Shown here in pieces: positions 28,063-36,984 of a stretch of 64,000 nucleotides of DNA (its first letter is position 1; each line of letters opens with the position of its first letter). The notes below the pieces were generated by a model. The model searched no databases. It saw only the letters and a program-made list of their open reading frames with translations, and was not told the DNA's origin. The stretch covers positions 81,959 through 145,958 of the forward strand of contig AXCJ01000005.1 in the NCBI GenBank assembly GCA_000512675.1. The letters are read 5' to 3'. Origin of the DNA: Candidatus Xenolissoclinum pacificiensis L6. Lineage in GTDB: Bacteria; Pseudomonadota; Alphaproteobacteria; Rickettsiales; Anaplasmataceae. The translations under genes were made by a program, and so were the position numbers.

Positions 28063-28526
28063 TATATACTCAAAATCAAAAGGTAAAAGTCAAATACGTA
28101 GGTAAAAACACCCCTTACCTACCCTCTTATGCTACAGAGGGTAGTTCTGGTTTAGACTTGCGAGCTGACATTAGTAAAGAAATTGTGTTACCCGCAAATA
28201 ACGGTAGATTACTTGTGCCCACTGGTATATGTTTTGATTTCCCTGACATGTATGAAGCACAGGTGCGTCCAAGGTCAGGTTTAGCATTAAAATATGGTAT
28301 AACAGTACTCAACGCTCCAGGTACAATAGATAATGATTACACAGGAGACATTAAAGTTTTATTGATTAATACTGATAGTCGTGATTTTATTATCCAACCC
28401 TTCCAGAAAATTGCCCAAATAATAATCCTAAAATATGTCAAAATACATCTTGTTGATAGTTCTGATTTTAAAGATACTGGAAGAGGTGGTAATGGATTTG
28501 GTTCTACTGATGGACAATCACTGTAA
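28059..28526 (+). CDS. dut: Deoxyuridine 5'-triphosphate nucleotidohydrolase
   Basis: Dut cleaves dUTP to dUMP, preventing uracil incorporation and supplying thymidylate synthesis. All five motifs of the trimeric family are visible: EGSSGLDLRAD, RPRSGLALKYG, LNAPGTIDNDYTGDIKVLLI, KIAQIIILKY and the C-terminal GRGGNGFGSTD. Length 155 residues is normal. The ATG at 28059 lies within the stop of the E2 gene, so the two are translationally coupled despite unrelated functions. Confidence 0.96.
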   Translation: MIYTQNQKVKVKYVGKNTPYLPSYATEGSSGLDLRADISKEIVLPANNGRLLVPTGICFDFPDMYEAQVRPRSGLALKYGITVLNAPGTIDNDYTGDIKVLLINTDSRDFIIQPFQKIAQIIILKYVKIHLVDSSDFKDTGRGGNGFGSTDGQSL

Positions 28527-28598
28527 CAACTTTCTGGTCGCGTGAATACACTTCAAATGTGATCACTTAATAAAGTCGTAATATAGCCCCGTTGATCT

Positions 28599-28625
28599 TT
28601 GAAGGTTTTAACGCCAAACCTTCAA
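28599..28625. terminator. Perfect stem-loop downstream of dut
   Basis: TTGAAGGTTT at 28599-28608 and AAACCTTCAA at 28616-28625 form a 10-bp perfect stem with a 7-base loop, about 70 bp after the dut stop. There is no uninterrupted T-run afterwards, so it is either a weak or factor-assisted terminator, or an RNA-stabilising hairpin. It is the strongest hairpin seen in this spacer. Confidence 0.4.
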
Positions 28626-28639
28626 GTAATCATTCTCCT

Positions 28640-30576
28640 AGTAAAATAGATAGAAGTATCTGTACAAAAACAGGATAATGGTTCACTGATGTATTTTTGG
28701 CAGTATAATCGTATGAATATTATAATTATTGAAGAAAGCAATCCTAATAATATCGATGTTATTAACCAATAGCGGGTAAGTTCCAATGTACTATTAGATT
28801 ACTATACTCTACAAAATTATTACGCATGTTGCACTGACAACATGCTCAATCCTTTCATCTCTAGCACATTATATAAGAATTAATTGAATGCCAAAAATTT
28901 GTTCTTTGCTATGCTACTCTTTTTTACGTTCAAATACAACAAATCATGTGAATATGTCAAAGAATATAAGTAGCAAAACCCAAATGATCAAGATCAATTT
29001 ACTGAAGAGGAGAACCAAAGATATCTCGATGGTGCACAGTACCTCACTCATCTTTTTTCCTATGCAAACACAATAATTGACAATAATGCCCAAAACATTT
29101 CCTCAGTCTTTCTATCTGATCTACTACATAACAGAAACTTCTTGGAGGACTTATACCTCAATCACACATCAATCCCGACTTATTTATCCATTTCCTCACT
29201 ATTAAAACACATATTACTGATTTTGACAGAGCATCATAAAAATTCTCCACTAGCCGATGATCGTGTCAAAGAACAGTTATGTATTTAAGAAATTTATTAT
29301 TACATCTAAAGAAGCAACAATTCAGGATATTATACCAGATGAAAAATTACTGAACACCTTATCAAAGACAAAGAATGAGATTTATCAAACAATATGCACA
29401 AAAGCAAAACTGCAAAATATGACGCATATTTCTCTAGATAAAATTGAGCAATACCTTAATCACCATGCGAACGATGAGATTACCAAGATGTTAGAGTGAT
29501 TAAAAAATTCATTATCACACTATACATACTTACTTTACACAGAATCTCTTATACCAAATGAGAACCTTGGACAAAGAAATCAGCTAAAATACTACTGTAA
29601 TGTGCATCGTCAATATTCTCCACTGTTCTCACAAAAATGGAGTAACCAAAAGATTTGTCTAACGATCAAGTGCAAAATATTAATTATGTACTTAAAGCGT
29701 CGTTACTTCAGCTCATGCAAACAGAGCAATACAAAGTTGATAAATCACAACAAACTACAACAATATTCTAACTAACCAATCACTAGAACCATTTGATCAA
29801 TGGACAGTTCGTACATATCTCACCTATATCCAAGACATATTTAAAATGCCTGAGAAGCAATAAATTATTACAGATTATATGATGTTATCCGATAAATTAC
29901 AGACAGTATACACAATCACAAAGATATTCACTCTCCTGAGACCAGCATTGTATCTCCAAATACACAACCAGTAGTACCACACAACAACAAAAGTTATAAA
30001 ATTTTGTCAGACAAGGTGGCTCTCCATCAGCTATCGTCGCTATTATGAAAGAAAGAAAAGTATGTTTCTCTCTTAAGTTACTGCATTACATTGCACACCT
30101 TCTATCATATCCCAACTATTTTAGATATTGCTCATTAAAAGACCGTATGGATTAATATATACAATTAAGAACAGATAAAGAGATGGATTATCATGTAGAC
30201 GTTATCAAAAAGGTATTGAAAGAAAACATTACTGAAATACATGCTGTTATAATGTAATAAATAGAAAAGGATCAGCGTCTATTAGACCTCCTATAATATA
30301 AAAAACTCTCAAAAAAGTGATAGATAAAACTTTAACTTGTCCTCAATTGGATAATAAATATCGATATCATTAGAGTTTATTTACTCAAATGATCGTAATA
30401 TTTATAAAACTCTTTATATAATTTTACTCCAACGAAGTGCTAAGCTAATTTCACAGAAGGTCTATTTATATCAGAGGAAAGGCATGTATCTGGAGTTTCG
30501 GATTTATTGTCTGGATTGCGAGCAAAAGGAAATGCTTTATTAACTGGGTATATATTTTAAATTAGCAATACCGATT
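28640..30576 (+). pseudogene. Large multiply frameshifted gene remnant, family not recognised
   Basis: Shifting between frames gives a long protein-like reading on the plus strand. From about 28991 it reads QDQFTEEENQRYLDGAQYLT through SSVFLSDLLHNRNFLEDLYL and ADDRVKEQ. After a shift comes VFKKFIITSKEATIQDIIPD to NHHANDEITKMLE (up to 29499). Then SNDQVQNINYVLKASLLQLM, LEPFDQWTVRTYLTYIQDIF, GGSPSAIVAIMKERKVCFSL and KEMDYHVDVIKKVLKENITE follow by about 30260. A further piece near 30470-30560 may be a second remnant. The first 350 bp (28640-28990) have no clear coding trace. I do not recognise the ancestral family; the amino-acid mix suggests a helical cytoplasmic protein. Confidence 0.55.
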
Positions 30577-30870
30577 CTATAATCTATTTTTCAAGGTATC
30601 AGTGTATGATTTAGGAGAGATTTTTCGTGATTTAGGAGTCATTACAATACACGACATCCCTAGTTCTCTCACATAATCTTTGGCTTCCTGCAAACTTTTA
30701 AATGCACGATCCAACCTTTTGCTTGCAACAGAACTGTACCAACCCATAAGAAAATCTCTATCCTGTTGGCAATTAGATGGAATAAAAACTCGCCATGACA
30801 GATCCTGATTAGTAGTTACGGACTGTGTAACATGGTAAATATCCACTTGATATATTCTTGCGATCCTCAT
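30577..30870 (-). CDS. Complex I accessory subunit, NDUFS4/ETC_C1 family
   Basis: A 97-residue protein matching the mitochondrial 18-kDa complex I subunit NDUFS4 and its alphaproteobacterial homologues: RIYQVDIYHVTQS at the start, WRVFIPSNCQQDRDFLMGWY, SLQEAKDYVRELGM near the middle-end and a basic tail. In mitochondria this subunit stabilises the NADH-binding module. Homologues are largely limited to alphaproteobacteria, which supports the taxonomic placement. It lies 30 bp downstream of the cytochrome gene on the same strand, so both respiratory genes may be co-transcribed. Confidence 0.85.
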   Translation of the reverse strand: MRIARIYQVDIYHVTQSVTTNQDLSWRVFIPSNCQQDRDFLMGWYSSVASKRLDRAFKSLQEAKDYVRELGMSCIVMTPKSRKISPKSYTDTLKNRL

Positions 30871-30900
30871 AACTATTCTGTATTAATAGTACACCTAATT

Positions 30901-31464
30901 CTATAACTTAATCGGTTCTACATCGAAATATTCCTCTGCAACCGGTGTATCAGATAACGTGTTAAGATACACTATCAGATCCACTATATCCTGATACTTC
31001 TTAATCCCTACGAAAGACATTTTTGTTTTTGCAACAACTCCTTTAGGAGAATGTAAATACATAAACAGCTCTCTATATGTCCAAGTACCTGTTAAACTGT
31101 AGAAATCCTTCGAGTAATTGTAGTCAGAATCACGAGCTTTTTTTGCCCCTACTATCCCTCTCAACCCAGGTCCTATTTTCTGCTTTCTTTCTACAGAAAA
31201 ATCATGACATGTTTGACACTTCCGAGCAACTTTAACTCCATTATCTATATCTGCTTTCTTAAACAAATCATATATATCAACACTTGTAGCCATAGAAACC
31301 ATTGCAGATGAAGAGGAGACCTCAGAGGTTTCATCACTACCAAAATACAATTCATCTGGCTTATAGAACATATCAACCAAGTGAGATACACCAAGCACAC
31401 ATATAAACGCCAGCAGAACAGAAGCAAATATCTTATTACCCTCCAAACCCTTCATAGCACGCAA
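30901..31464 (-). CDS. Membrane-anchored class I c-type cytochrome
   Basis: An uncleaved N-terminal membrane anchor (about residues 11-31) is followed by an acidic/serine-rich linker and a cytochrome domain with one haem site, KCQTCHDF (Cys83, Cys86, His87). IGPGLRGIVGAKKA and TKMSFVGIKKYQDIVDLIVY hold the usual GP.L.GI block and the axial Met. This matches CycM-type cytochrome c552, which carries electrons from the bc1 complex to the terminal oxidase in alphaproteobacteria. Length 187 residues is typical. A start at internal Met4 is also possible. Confidence 0.92.
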   Translation of the reverse strand: MRAMKGLEGNKIFASVLLAFICVLGVSHLVDMFYKPDELYFGSDETSEVSSSSAMVSMATSVDIYDLFKKADIDNGVKVARKCQTCHDFSVERKQKIGPGLRGIVGAKKARDSDYNYSKDFYSLTGTWTYRELFMYLHSPKGVVAKTKMSFVGIKKYQDIVDLIVYLNTLSDTPVAEEYFDVEPIKL

Positions 31465-31702
31465 AAAATTTAGAACACGAACACATGATTATATAAGAAG
31501 ATTGTAAATATAAGGTAACCATCAACATATAAAAACGATAAAATTATCATAGCATATAACTAGTAAGGGTACCATAATTATTGTATTCTTACTTAATTTT
31601 TTCCTCTCATAATTTATCAATCACTGATTATACATGATAGATTCAAAGTCTTTTTCATCATCATAGTTGATTCCTACCTATATCTAGGCACCTTGTTATC
31701 CT

Positions 31703-31720
31703 AGACCTCCTGTGCAATTA
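31703..31720 (+). repeat. Solo copy of an IS terminal repeat
   Basis: AGACCTCCTGTGCAATTA at 31703-31720 matches the left terminal repeat of the IS at 60455-61387 in most positions and the site at 8184-8200 more widely, including downstream sequence reading ...GCACTGA. No transposase follows. It looks like an end left behind by deletion or a very short non-autonomous remnant, next to another IS at 31783. Confidence 0.4.
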
Positions 31721-31782
31721 CCTTAGCACTGATTCGGATCAAATTTATAAAGACATAGATTAATTTGAGTAAACGTATCCTA

Positions 31783-32560
31783 GGCACTGTTAAAAAAGGT
31801 TTGACCTCAAGTTTAATTTAGGCTAGAATGCACGAACCAAATAACAATATAAGAAATGATGGATAGATAGATTATCCTCAATCAGTGAAGAAAGATTTGA
31901 TGAGAATATTACCAATAATCACAAAGAGTTATATATGGAAAGGACATTCACCAAAAATTAGTCTATTCTGTGCAATTTATATATATTAAGAACAGGACAC
32001 TGCCGTGGAGAGATCTCCCTAAGTGCTGATGGCATACATATATGAGATTCCAACGAAGAAAAAAGGAGGTGGAAGGTAGTACCTATATTACAAAAAAAAT
32101 GAGGGTACCCAATATAGTGATATGTGATATACATTTAAATAACATGGGGCAGATCAACAAGGGGCTAGCAATAGAAAGGAAGAACATATCAGTAGTGAAA
32201 CTATATTTAGCCATAACCCCGATCTTCAAAGTGATAGAAAGTTTTCTAACAAGTGGAAACAGATATAAATTTTGCCAGTAAATTGACAAAAAATGTTCAG
32301 GGCTGATATATAGTAAAGGATAAAGGTTATGGATAGAAAAAACCTATCAGAACTATATAATACTCCACCTGGCAGAAAGAATCGTATTAAACCCATTATA
32401 TATAACAAGCATATACTCAAATTCCCATCTAAAATAGAAATTTTCTTCGCTGAAATAAAGGAAAATAGACATTTAGCTTTACAATTTGAAAAATCAGACT
32501 TATCTTCTCTATCTTTCATTGCTTTTGCTTGTATTAAATATCACCTTTGTTAACAGTTCC
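31783..32560 (+). mobile_element. IS5-type element with decayed transposase, both ends present
   Basis: The left end reads GGCACTGTTAAAAAAGG at 31783 and the right end is its near-inverse TTTGTTAACAGTTCC, ending at 32560; length is 778 bp. The plus-strand transposase is broken: TPIFKVIESFLTSGNRYKF and KDKGYG near 32220-32330, then the C-terminal NRIKPIIYNKHILKFPSKIE and FFAEIKENRHLALQFEK. It is the same family as 8184-8585 and 38012-38733. There are stops and frame changes throughout. The first few hundred bases have no open frame. The short minus-strand frames here are shadows. Confidence 0.75.
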
Positions 32561-32666
32561 CAAGACTTTGATATATATCAATACCAATTTTTCATTATTG
32601 TATAACTTGCAATTTATGTTTATAGACAATTATGGTAACATTTGGTTTATTCTTTAACTAAAATAC

Positions 32667-33650
32667 ATGCTCATGAATTCGTCAGATCTTAACCAGTATA
32701 TTGAGTATGAATTACATAAAATGAATGAGTTAATCACAGATATTACAAAGACTAATGTAGATACTATAAATAAAGTCCTACAATATTTCCTATCTGATAA
32801 GGGCAAGCAGTTACGCCCTATACTTACAATAATATTCCACAGAATATTTGCTATAAATTCATCTGCGAACAATCATTTAACTAAACTGGTAACAACTATA
32901 GAACTCATTCATCTTGCTACATTGCTACATGATGATGTAATCGACGAAAACGACTTTCGTAGAAACAAATCTACTGTTAACGCATGCTGGAACAATAATA
33001 TTAGCGTTCTATCAGGAGATTATTTGTTAAGTATTGCATTCTCTCTTGTAACATCCTGCTCCAGAATAGATATCATACGTATACTTTCTAATACAACCTC
33101 TAAATTAGTACTAGGAGAATTCAAACAGTTAGAAAAAAAAGAATTACGTTCCCTATCTTATGATCAATATTTAGATGTTATTTCGTGCAAAACAGCGTCT
33201 TTATTTGGAGCTGCCTGTCAAGTAGGAGCTATGCTGGCACATTCAGATGAAAACCACGCTAACATCTCATATGATTTTGGGTTCAACCTGGGCATCGCAT
33301 TTCAAATGATTGATGATTTGCTTGATTATATCGGAAACAAACAATTTAATAAAAATATAGGAAATGATTTTTTTGAACAAAAAACCACTCTACCTATCAT
33401 TCTTTTACTCCAACAGTGTTCAGAAAGCGAAAAACAATCTATAATCACTGGCTTTAAAGCACGAGATATTCATAACTTTCAAGTAATCAAAGAGTATATG
33501 TTAACCTATAATATCTCAAGTGAAATTTTAAAATTAGCTACTGAATACATAAAGCAAGCACAAGAAGCAATCAAAAAAATCACAATGGAACCATATATCG
33601 CTGGTTGTATTGAAGATATGATGAATAAACTGCTTCATCGATTATATTAA
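32667..33650 (+). CDS. ispB: Trans-isoprenyl diphosphate synthase (polyprenyl synthase)
   Basis: This enzyme extends allylic isoprenyl chains for the ubiquinone side chain. Seen: LSDKGKQLRPILTI, the first Asp-rich motif LLHDDVIDENDFRRNKST, FLSGDYLL-like SVLSGDYLLSIAF, KTASLFGAACQVGAML, and the second motif IAFQMIDDLLDYIGN with the partner region KTTLPIILLL. Length 327 residues matches octaprenyl/solanesyl synthases. Product length cannot be fixed from sequence; IspB is the likely role given ubiA and coq7 here. Two in-frame ATGs lie at 32667 and 32673. Confidence 0.92.
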   Translation: MLMNSSDLNQYIEYELHKMNELITDITKTNVDTINKVLQYFLSDKGKQLRPILTIIFHRIFAINSSANNHLTKLVTTIELIHLATLLHDDVIDENDFRRNKSTVNACWNNNISVLSGDYLLSIAFSLVTSCSRIDIIRILSNTTSKLVLGEFKQLEKKELRSLSYDQYLDVISCKTASLFGAACQVGAMLAHSDENHANISYDFGFNLGIAFQMIDDLLDYIGNKQFNKNIGNDFFEQKTTLPIILLLQQCSESEKQSIITGFKARDIHNFQVIKEYMLTYNISSEILKLATEYIKQAQEAIKKITMEPYIAGCIEDMMNKLLHRLY

Positions 33651-34686
33651 AGACTTTTAATATCCTGGCATATAGCGTGATAAGAGAAAGAGTAATCCCT
33701 AGATATTCATCCCCTCTCATATCTCGAACTACGGATATTTATACTCTGTTAACATATCTTGATTTATTTGGTCGATATCGTGTCACTATCACCCTTGAAT
33801 GATCTTGAAATTAAGGCAAACAACATATCTAAATTTTACATCCACTCTGCTTTTATACGATCATCAACCCATGACGGGAAATGATAACATAATCAGATAT
33901 ATTCTTTGTAATAATATATCTAACAACTTCTTCATGCCCTTTGTATAGGATCAAAAGACCCTAGATCCCGAACCTTTTTATTCTATAAAATTGATAATTT
34001 ATTCTCCTGTTCTAAATCTTCTAGCCCTAATCCATAGACATCACAAGCACAGAACCACAAAATGATAATTAATTGATATACCTCTTCATTTCACCCAACG
34101 CTTCTGAGTTGTTCTCAAGCCCTGAAAGGAAAACATCACAAATCTTTGAATTAAAACACCTATTAATTCACATTTTAGATAACAATGTACTCCACAAAAA
34201 ATTCCCTACCGTTGCTAACTACATTACCTAGAGTCTGCGCACGCTTGTGAATATAGCATAAAAGTCAGCGGATTTAGGGTCAATCTACAACTAATATTCA
34301 GAGTCTAAAAATTAAAAACACTACAAGCAGTAACAAAATTTTTCCCAGTATATTTGTTCTGTAATATAATAACCTTCTTAATATATTAACTCATAGACTT
34401 CTGATCAAATACGCAATGTGTATTGCAAAAAGATGTAAATTAGAAGTAATATTTACACATACATGATAATGCATTGATACAAGATATGCAATCCCGGAAT
34501 TTTGCATAAATTGGTTGTATCAGTAAATAATTATTGTGATAGATTGAATTCAAAGTGTCGCAATTACATTTATTCCTCATATTCAATCAACCACAATAGC
34601 AAAAAATTATAAAGTGAGATTTCATAAATATAGAAGGAAATATAACAGGAAAATATATATATAGGTATCTAAAAAAATAAGTATCA
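33651..34686 (-). other. Spacer of about 1 kb with possible decayed coding sequence
   Basis: No intact gene is visible. On the minus strand around 33890-33960, a short reading LYKGHEEVVRYIITKNIS resembles one ankyrin-type helix pair, and LENNSEALGEMKRYI near 34100 is similar, but stops separate them. I treat this as a weak hint of a dead ankyrin-repeat gene. The 34300-34686 part is A+T-rich and should contain the ribA promoter. No tRNA-like structure was seen. Confidence 0.3.
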
Positions 34687-35826
34687 ATGTTAAAAAAAAT
34701 TCAAAAAAGAACCATAACAGCTGTTAACTCTCTACAAAAAGGACAAGCCGTAATTATGATAGATGACTCTGATAGAGGAAATTACAGCAATATAATTTTT
34801 GCGGGTGAAAGCATAACACCAGAAAAAATCACATTTATGTTACAAAATACAAGTGATATGATATATCTGGCAATGGATTCCACTCAAGCACAACGATTAA
34901 ACCTCATATCGAATGGAGATGCAAAGCAAGGTATTTTCACCAAAGATAGAGCCCAAATAATCAGGATGGTGTCGAGCTCCAACACAAAATCCGAGGATCT
35001 TATAAAACCAGATAATCTCTTCCCACTGATTGCAAATGACAAAGGAGTTCTAGCAAAAAATAGCTATACTGAAGCCACAGTTGATTTGATGAAATTAGCT
35101 CAATTAAATCCTTGTGGTGTGTTTTGTAAACTAATGCACAAAAATAGTAGCATAATGAATACAGATCAGTTAAAGATTTTTGCCAAAACACATACAATAC
35201 CATTATTGACAATTCAAGAATTATATCTTTATCGACTCGCAACAGAAAAATTTCTTGAAAAAAAGGTTTCTACCCCTATCCCTATCAAAAATATTGGCAC
35301 TCTTGAAATGAGTGTATATCAAGATAAGTATACTCAAGAAGAGGTAATTGTGATGTCCAAAGAATACAGGCATAATACCCCCTTAGTCAGAATTCATTCA
35401 TCCTGTATAACAGGAGATTTGTTTGGATCCCTAAAATGTGATTGCCAGAATCAACTACACTATGCATTAAACACAATACATCAGGAAGGAGGCTATGTCA
35501 TCTATTTACAACAAGAAGGACGAGGTATAGGGTTAATCAACAAGTTAAAGACATATAATTTACAGATTAATCAAAATATGGATACTATAGATGCAAATTT
35601 AGCACTAAATCTCCCAATAGATGCTAGAAAATATGATTTAGCAATCCAGGTACTTAAGCAGTATAATGTCAAAAAATGCAAACTATTATCAAATAATCCA
35701 GATAAAAAAAACGCACTAAAAAATGTAGGAATTAAAGCACAACTTGTAAAATGCGGATCCTGTTTTAATAAATATAATAAAACTTACCTACAAACCAAAA
35801 TTGATCGTATGAACCATCAAATATAA
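34687..35826 (+). CDS. ribA: GTP cyclohydrolase II with degenerate N-terminal RibB domain
   Basis: Residues 195-379 are a complete RibA domain: LVRIHSSCITGDLFGSLKCD with the zinc cysteines, IYLQQEGRGIGLINKLKTYN, and DTIDANLALNLPIDARKYDL. It converts GTP to the first riboflavin pathway intermediate. Residues 1-190 follow the DHBP synthase (RibB) fold, but the key motifs are changed: the RENEGDL-type loop reads DRGNYSN, the GHTEA motif reads SYTEATVDL (His to Tyr127), and the later cE motif reads CKL (Glu to Lys148). The RibB half therefore probably has no 3,4-dihydroxy-2-butanone-4-phosphate synthase activity. A separate RibB elsewhere would be needed. Downstream lies the methyltransferase gene. 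Confidence 0.9.
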   Translation: MLKKIQKRTITAVNSLQKGQAVIMIDDSDRGNYSNIIFAGESITPEKITFMLQNTSDMIYLAMDSTQAQRLNLISNGDAKQGIFTKDRAQIIRMVSSSNTKSEDLIKPDNLFPLIANDKGVLAKNSYTEATVDLMKLAQLNPCGVFCKLMHKNSSIMNTDQLKIFAKTHTIPLLTIQELYLYRLATEKFLEKKVSTPIPIKNIGTLEMSVYQDKYTQEEVIVMSKEYRHNTPLVRIHSSCITGDLFGSLKCDCQNQLHYALNTIHQEGGYVIYLQQEGRGIGLINKLKTYNLQINQNMDTIDANLALNLPIDARKYDLAIQVLKQYNVKKCKLLSNNPDKKNALKNVGIKAQLVKCGSCFNKYNKTYLQTKIDRMNHQI

Positions 35827-35983
35827 ACCCTTGTTATCCAGCAATTTTCATTACGAGATTATATGTTGAATATTAAACAACACAGAATAAATATGTATTA
35901 ATCAACACGCTTATTAAAGTATATATTTAAGAACCTAATATCTAGATTATATATCTTATGCTGGTCATTTGCTTTTTATTAAT

Positions 35984-36015
35984 GTATTTTATAAAATACT
36001 ATAAGTGTAACACTT
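35984..36015 (+). promoter_or_regulatory. Two inverted repeats upstream of the R-M operon
   Basis: GTATTTTATAAAATAC (35984-35999) is a perfect 16-bp palindrome, and AAGTGTAACACTT (36003-36015) is a 6-bp inverted repeat around one base. A TATTAT sequence at 36028-36033 could be a -10 box, placing the second repeat over the -35 region of the methyltransferase gene (ATG at 36055). Restriction-modification operons are often controlled by repressors at such sites. Which protein binds here is unknown. Confidence 0.35.
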
Positions 36016-36054
36016 CTAATAATCCGGTATTATGCTTGCAAAAATTTTGATTTC

Positions 36055-36984
36055 ATGAAGGTTGGTAGTTTGTTTTCAGGAATAGGTGGCATTGATATGG
36101 GGTTCAAAAATAGTGGTTTTACTATCTCTTGGGCAAATGAGATAGATGAAAAGGCTGTACAAACCTATAAAGCCAATTTTCATCATCCAATTATACATGA
36201 TGATATTAAAAATATATCTAGCAAATCATTACCTCCAATAGATGTATTAGTAGGTGGATTTCCCTGTCAGGCTTTTTCAATCGCAGGTTATAGAAAAGGC
36301 TTCGCAGATGATAGAGGATCCATAGTCTTTGAACTATTTAAAATACTCGAATCTATGTCACCAAACATAGTTTTTCTGGAAAATGTGAAAAATCTCCTAT
36401 CTCATCAGAATGGTAATACCTTAAAATACTTATTACAATGTATGTCCAAGCTCGGATATAAGGTCAAATATAAAGTATTAAATACATGTGAATATTCGGA
36501 TATACCTCAGAATAGAGAAAGGATATATATTATTGGCTTCTTAAACCATAATGACTATAACAAGTTTCAATTTCCTGCACAGCATCCCAATAAAAAAGGA
36601 ATTGAAAATATATTAGAGACCAACGTTCCTGATATATTCTACTATAAACATTTTAACTTCTATCCTGTTCTGAAAAGTCAGATTACCAAATATGATACTT
36701 TTTATCAATGGCGCAGAGGATATGTCCGAGAAAATAAAAATAAATTATGCCCTACCTTAACAGCGAACATGGGAACTGGAGGACATAATGTTCCATTAAT
36801 AAAAGACTGTAAAGGAATTCGAAAACTTACCCCGAGAGAATGCGCTAGGTTACAAGGATTTGAGGATGGATTCGTTCTTCCTAAAATAGCCAAAAGTCAC
36901 CTGTATAAACAAATAGGAAACAGCGTAAGCGTTCCAGTAATAGAAAAAATAGCATATCAAATTAAATTAGCAACTAGTGTCTAA
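36055..36984 (+). CDS. DNA (cytosine-5)-methyltransferase
   Basis: All catalytic motifs of C5-methyltransferases are present in order: I, GSLFSGIGGIDMGFKNSGF; IV, VLVGGFPCQAFSIAGYRKGF with catalytic Cys71; VI, VFLENVKNLLSH; VIII, DIPQNRERIYIIGF; then a recognition region of about 70 residues; IX, LCPTLTANMGTGG; and X, YKQIGNSVSVPVIEKIAYQI. Length 309 residues is a compact monospecific enzyme. It overlaps the next gene by eight bases. Target sequence cannot be read. Together with the following nuclease-like gene it looks like a type II restriction-modification pair, acquired beside IS debris. Confidence 0.95.
   Translation: MKVGSLFSGIGGIDMGFKNSGFTISWANEIDEKAVQTYKANFHHPIIHDDIKNISSKSLPPIDVLVGGFPCQAFSIAGYRKGFADDRGSIVFELFKILESMSPNIVFLENVKNLLSHQNGNTLKYLLQCMSKLGYKVKYKVLNTCEYSDIPQNRERIYIIGFLNHNDYNKFQFPAQHPNKKGIENILETNVPDIFYYKHFNFYPVLKSQITKYDTFYQWRRGYVRENKNKLCPTLTANMGTGGHNVPLIKDCKGIRKLTPRECARLQGFEDGFVLPKIAKSHLYKQIGNSVSVPVIEKIAYQIKLATSV

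Noticed and set aside
30468-30490. AGAGGAAAGGC, similar to an RNase P RNA core
   Set aside because: The match is only partial, the conserved continuation is missing, and the sequence sits in a decayed coding region.
32042-32553. Several 70-100 codon frames on both strands
   Set aside because: They lie inside a dead IS5-type element and are pieces or shadows of its transposase, not independent genes.
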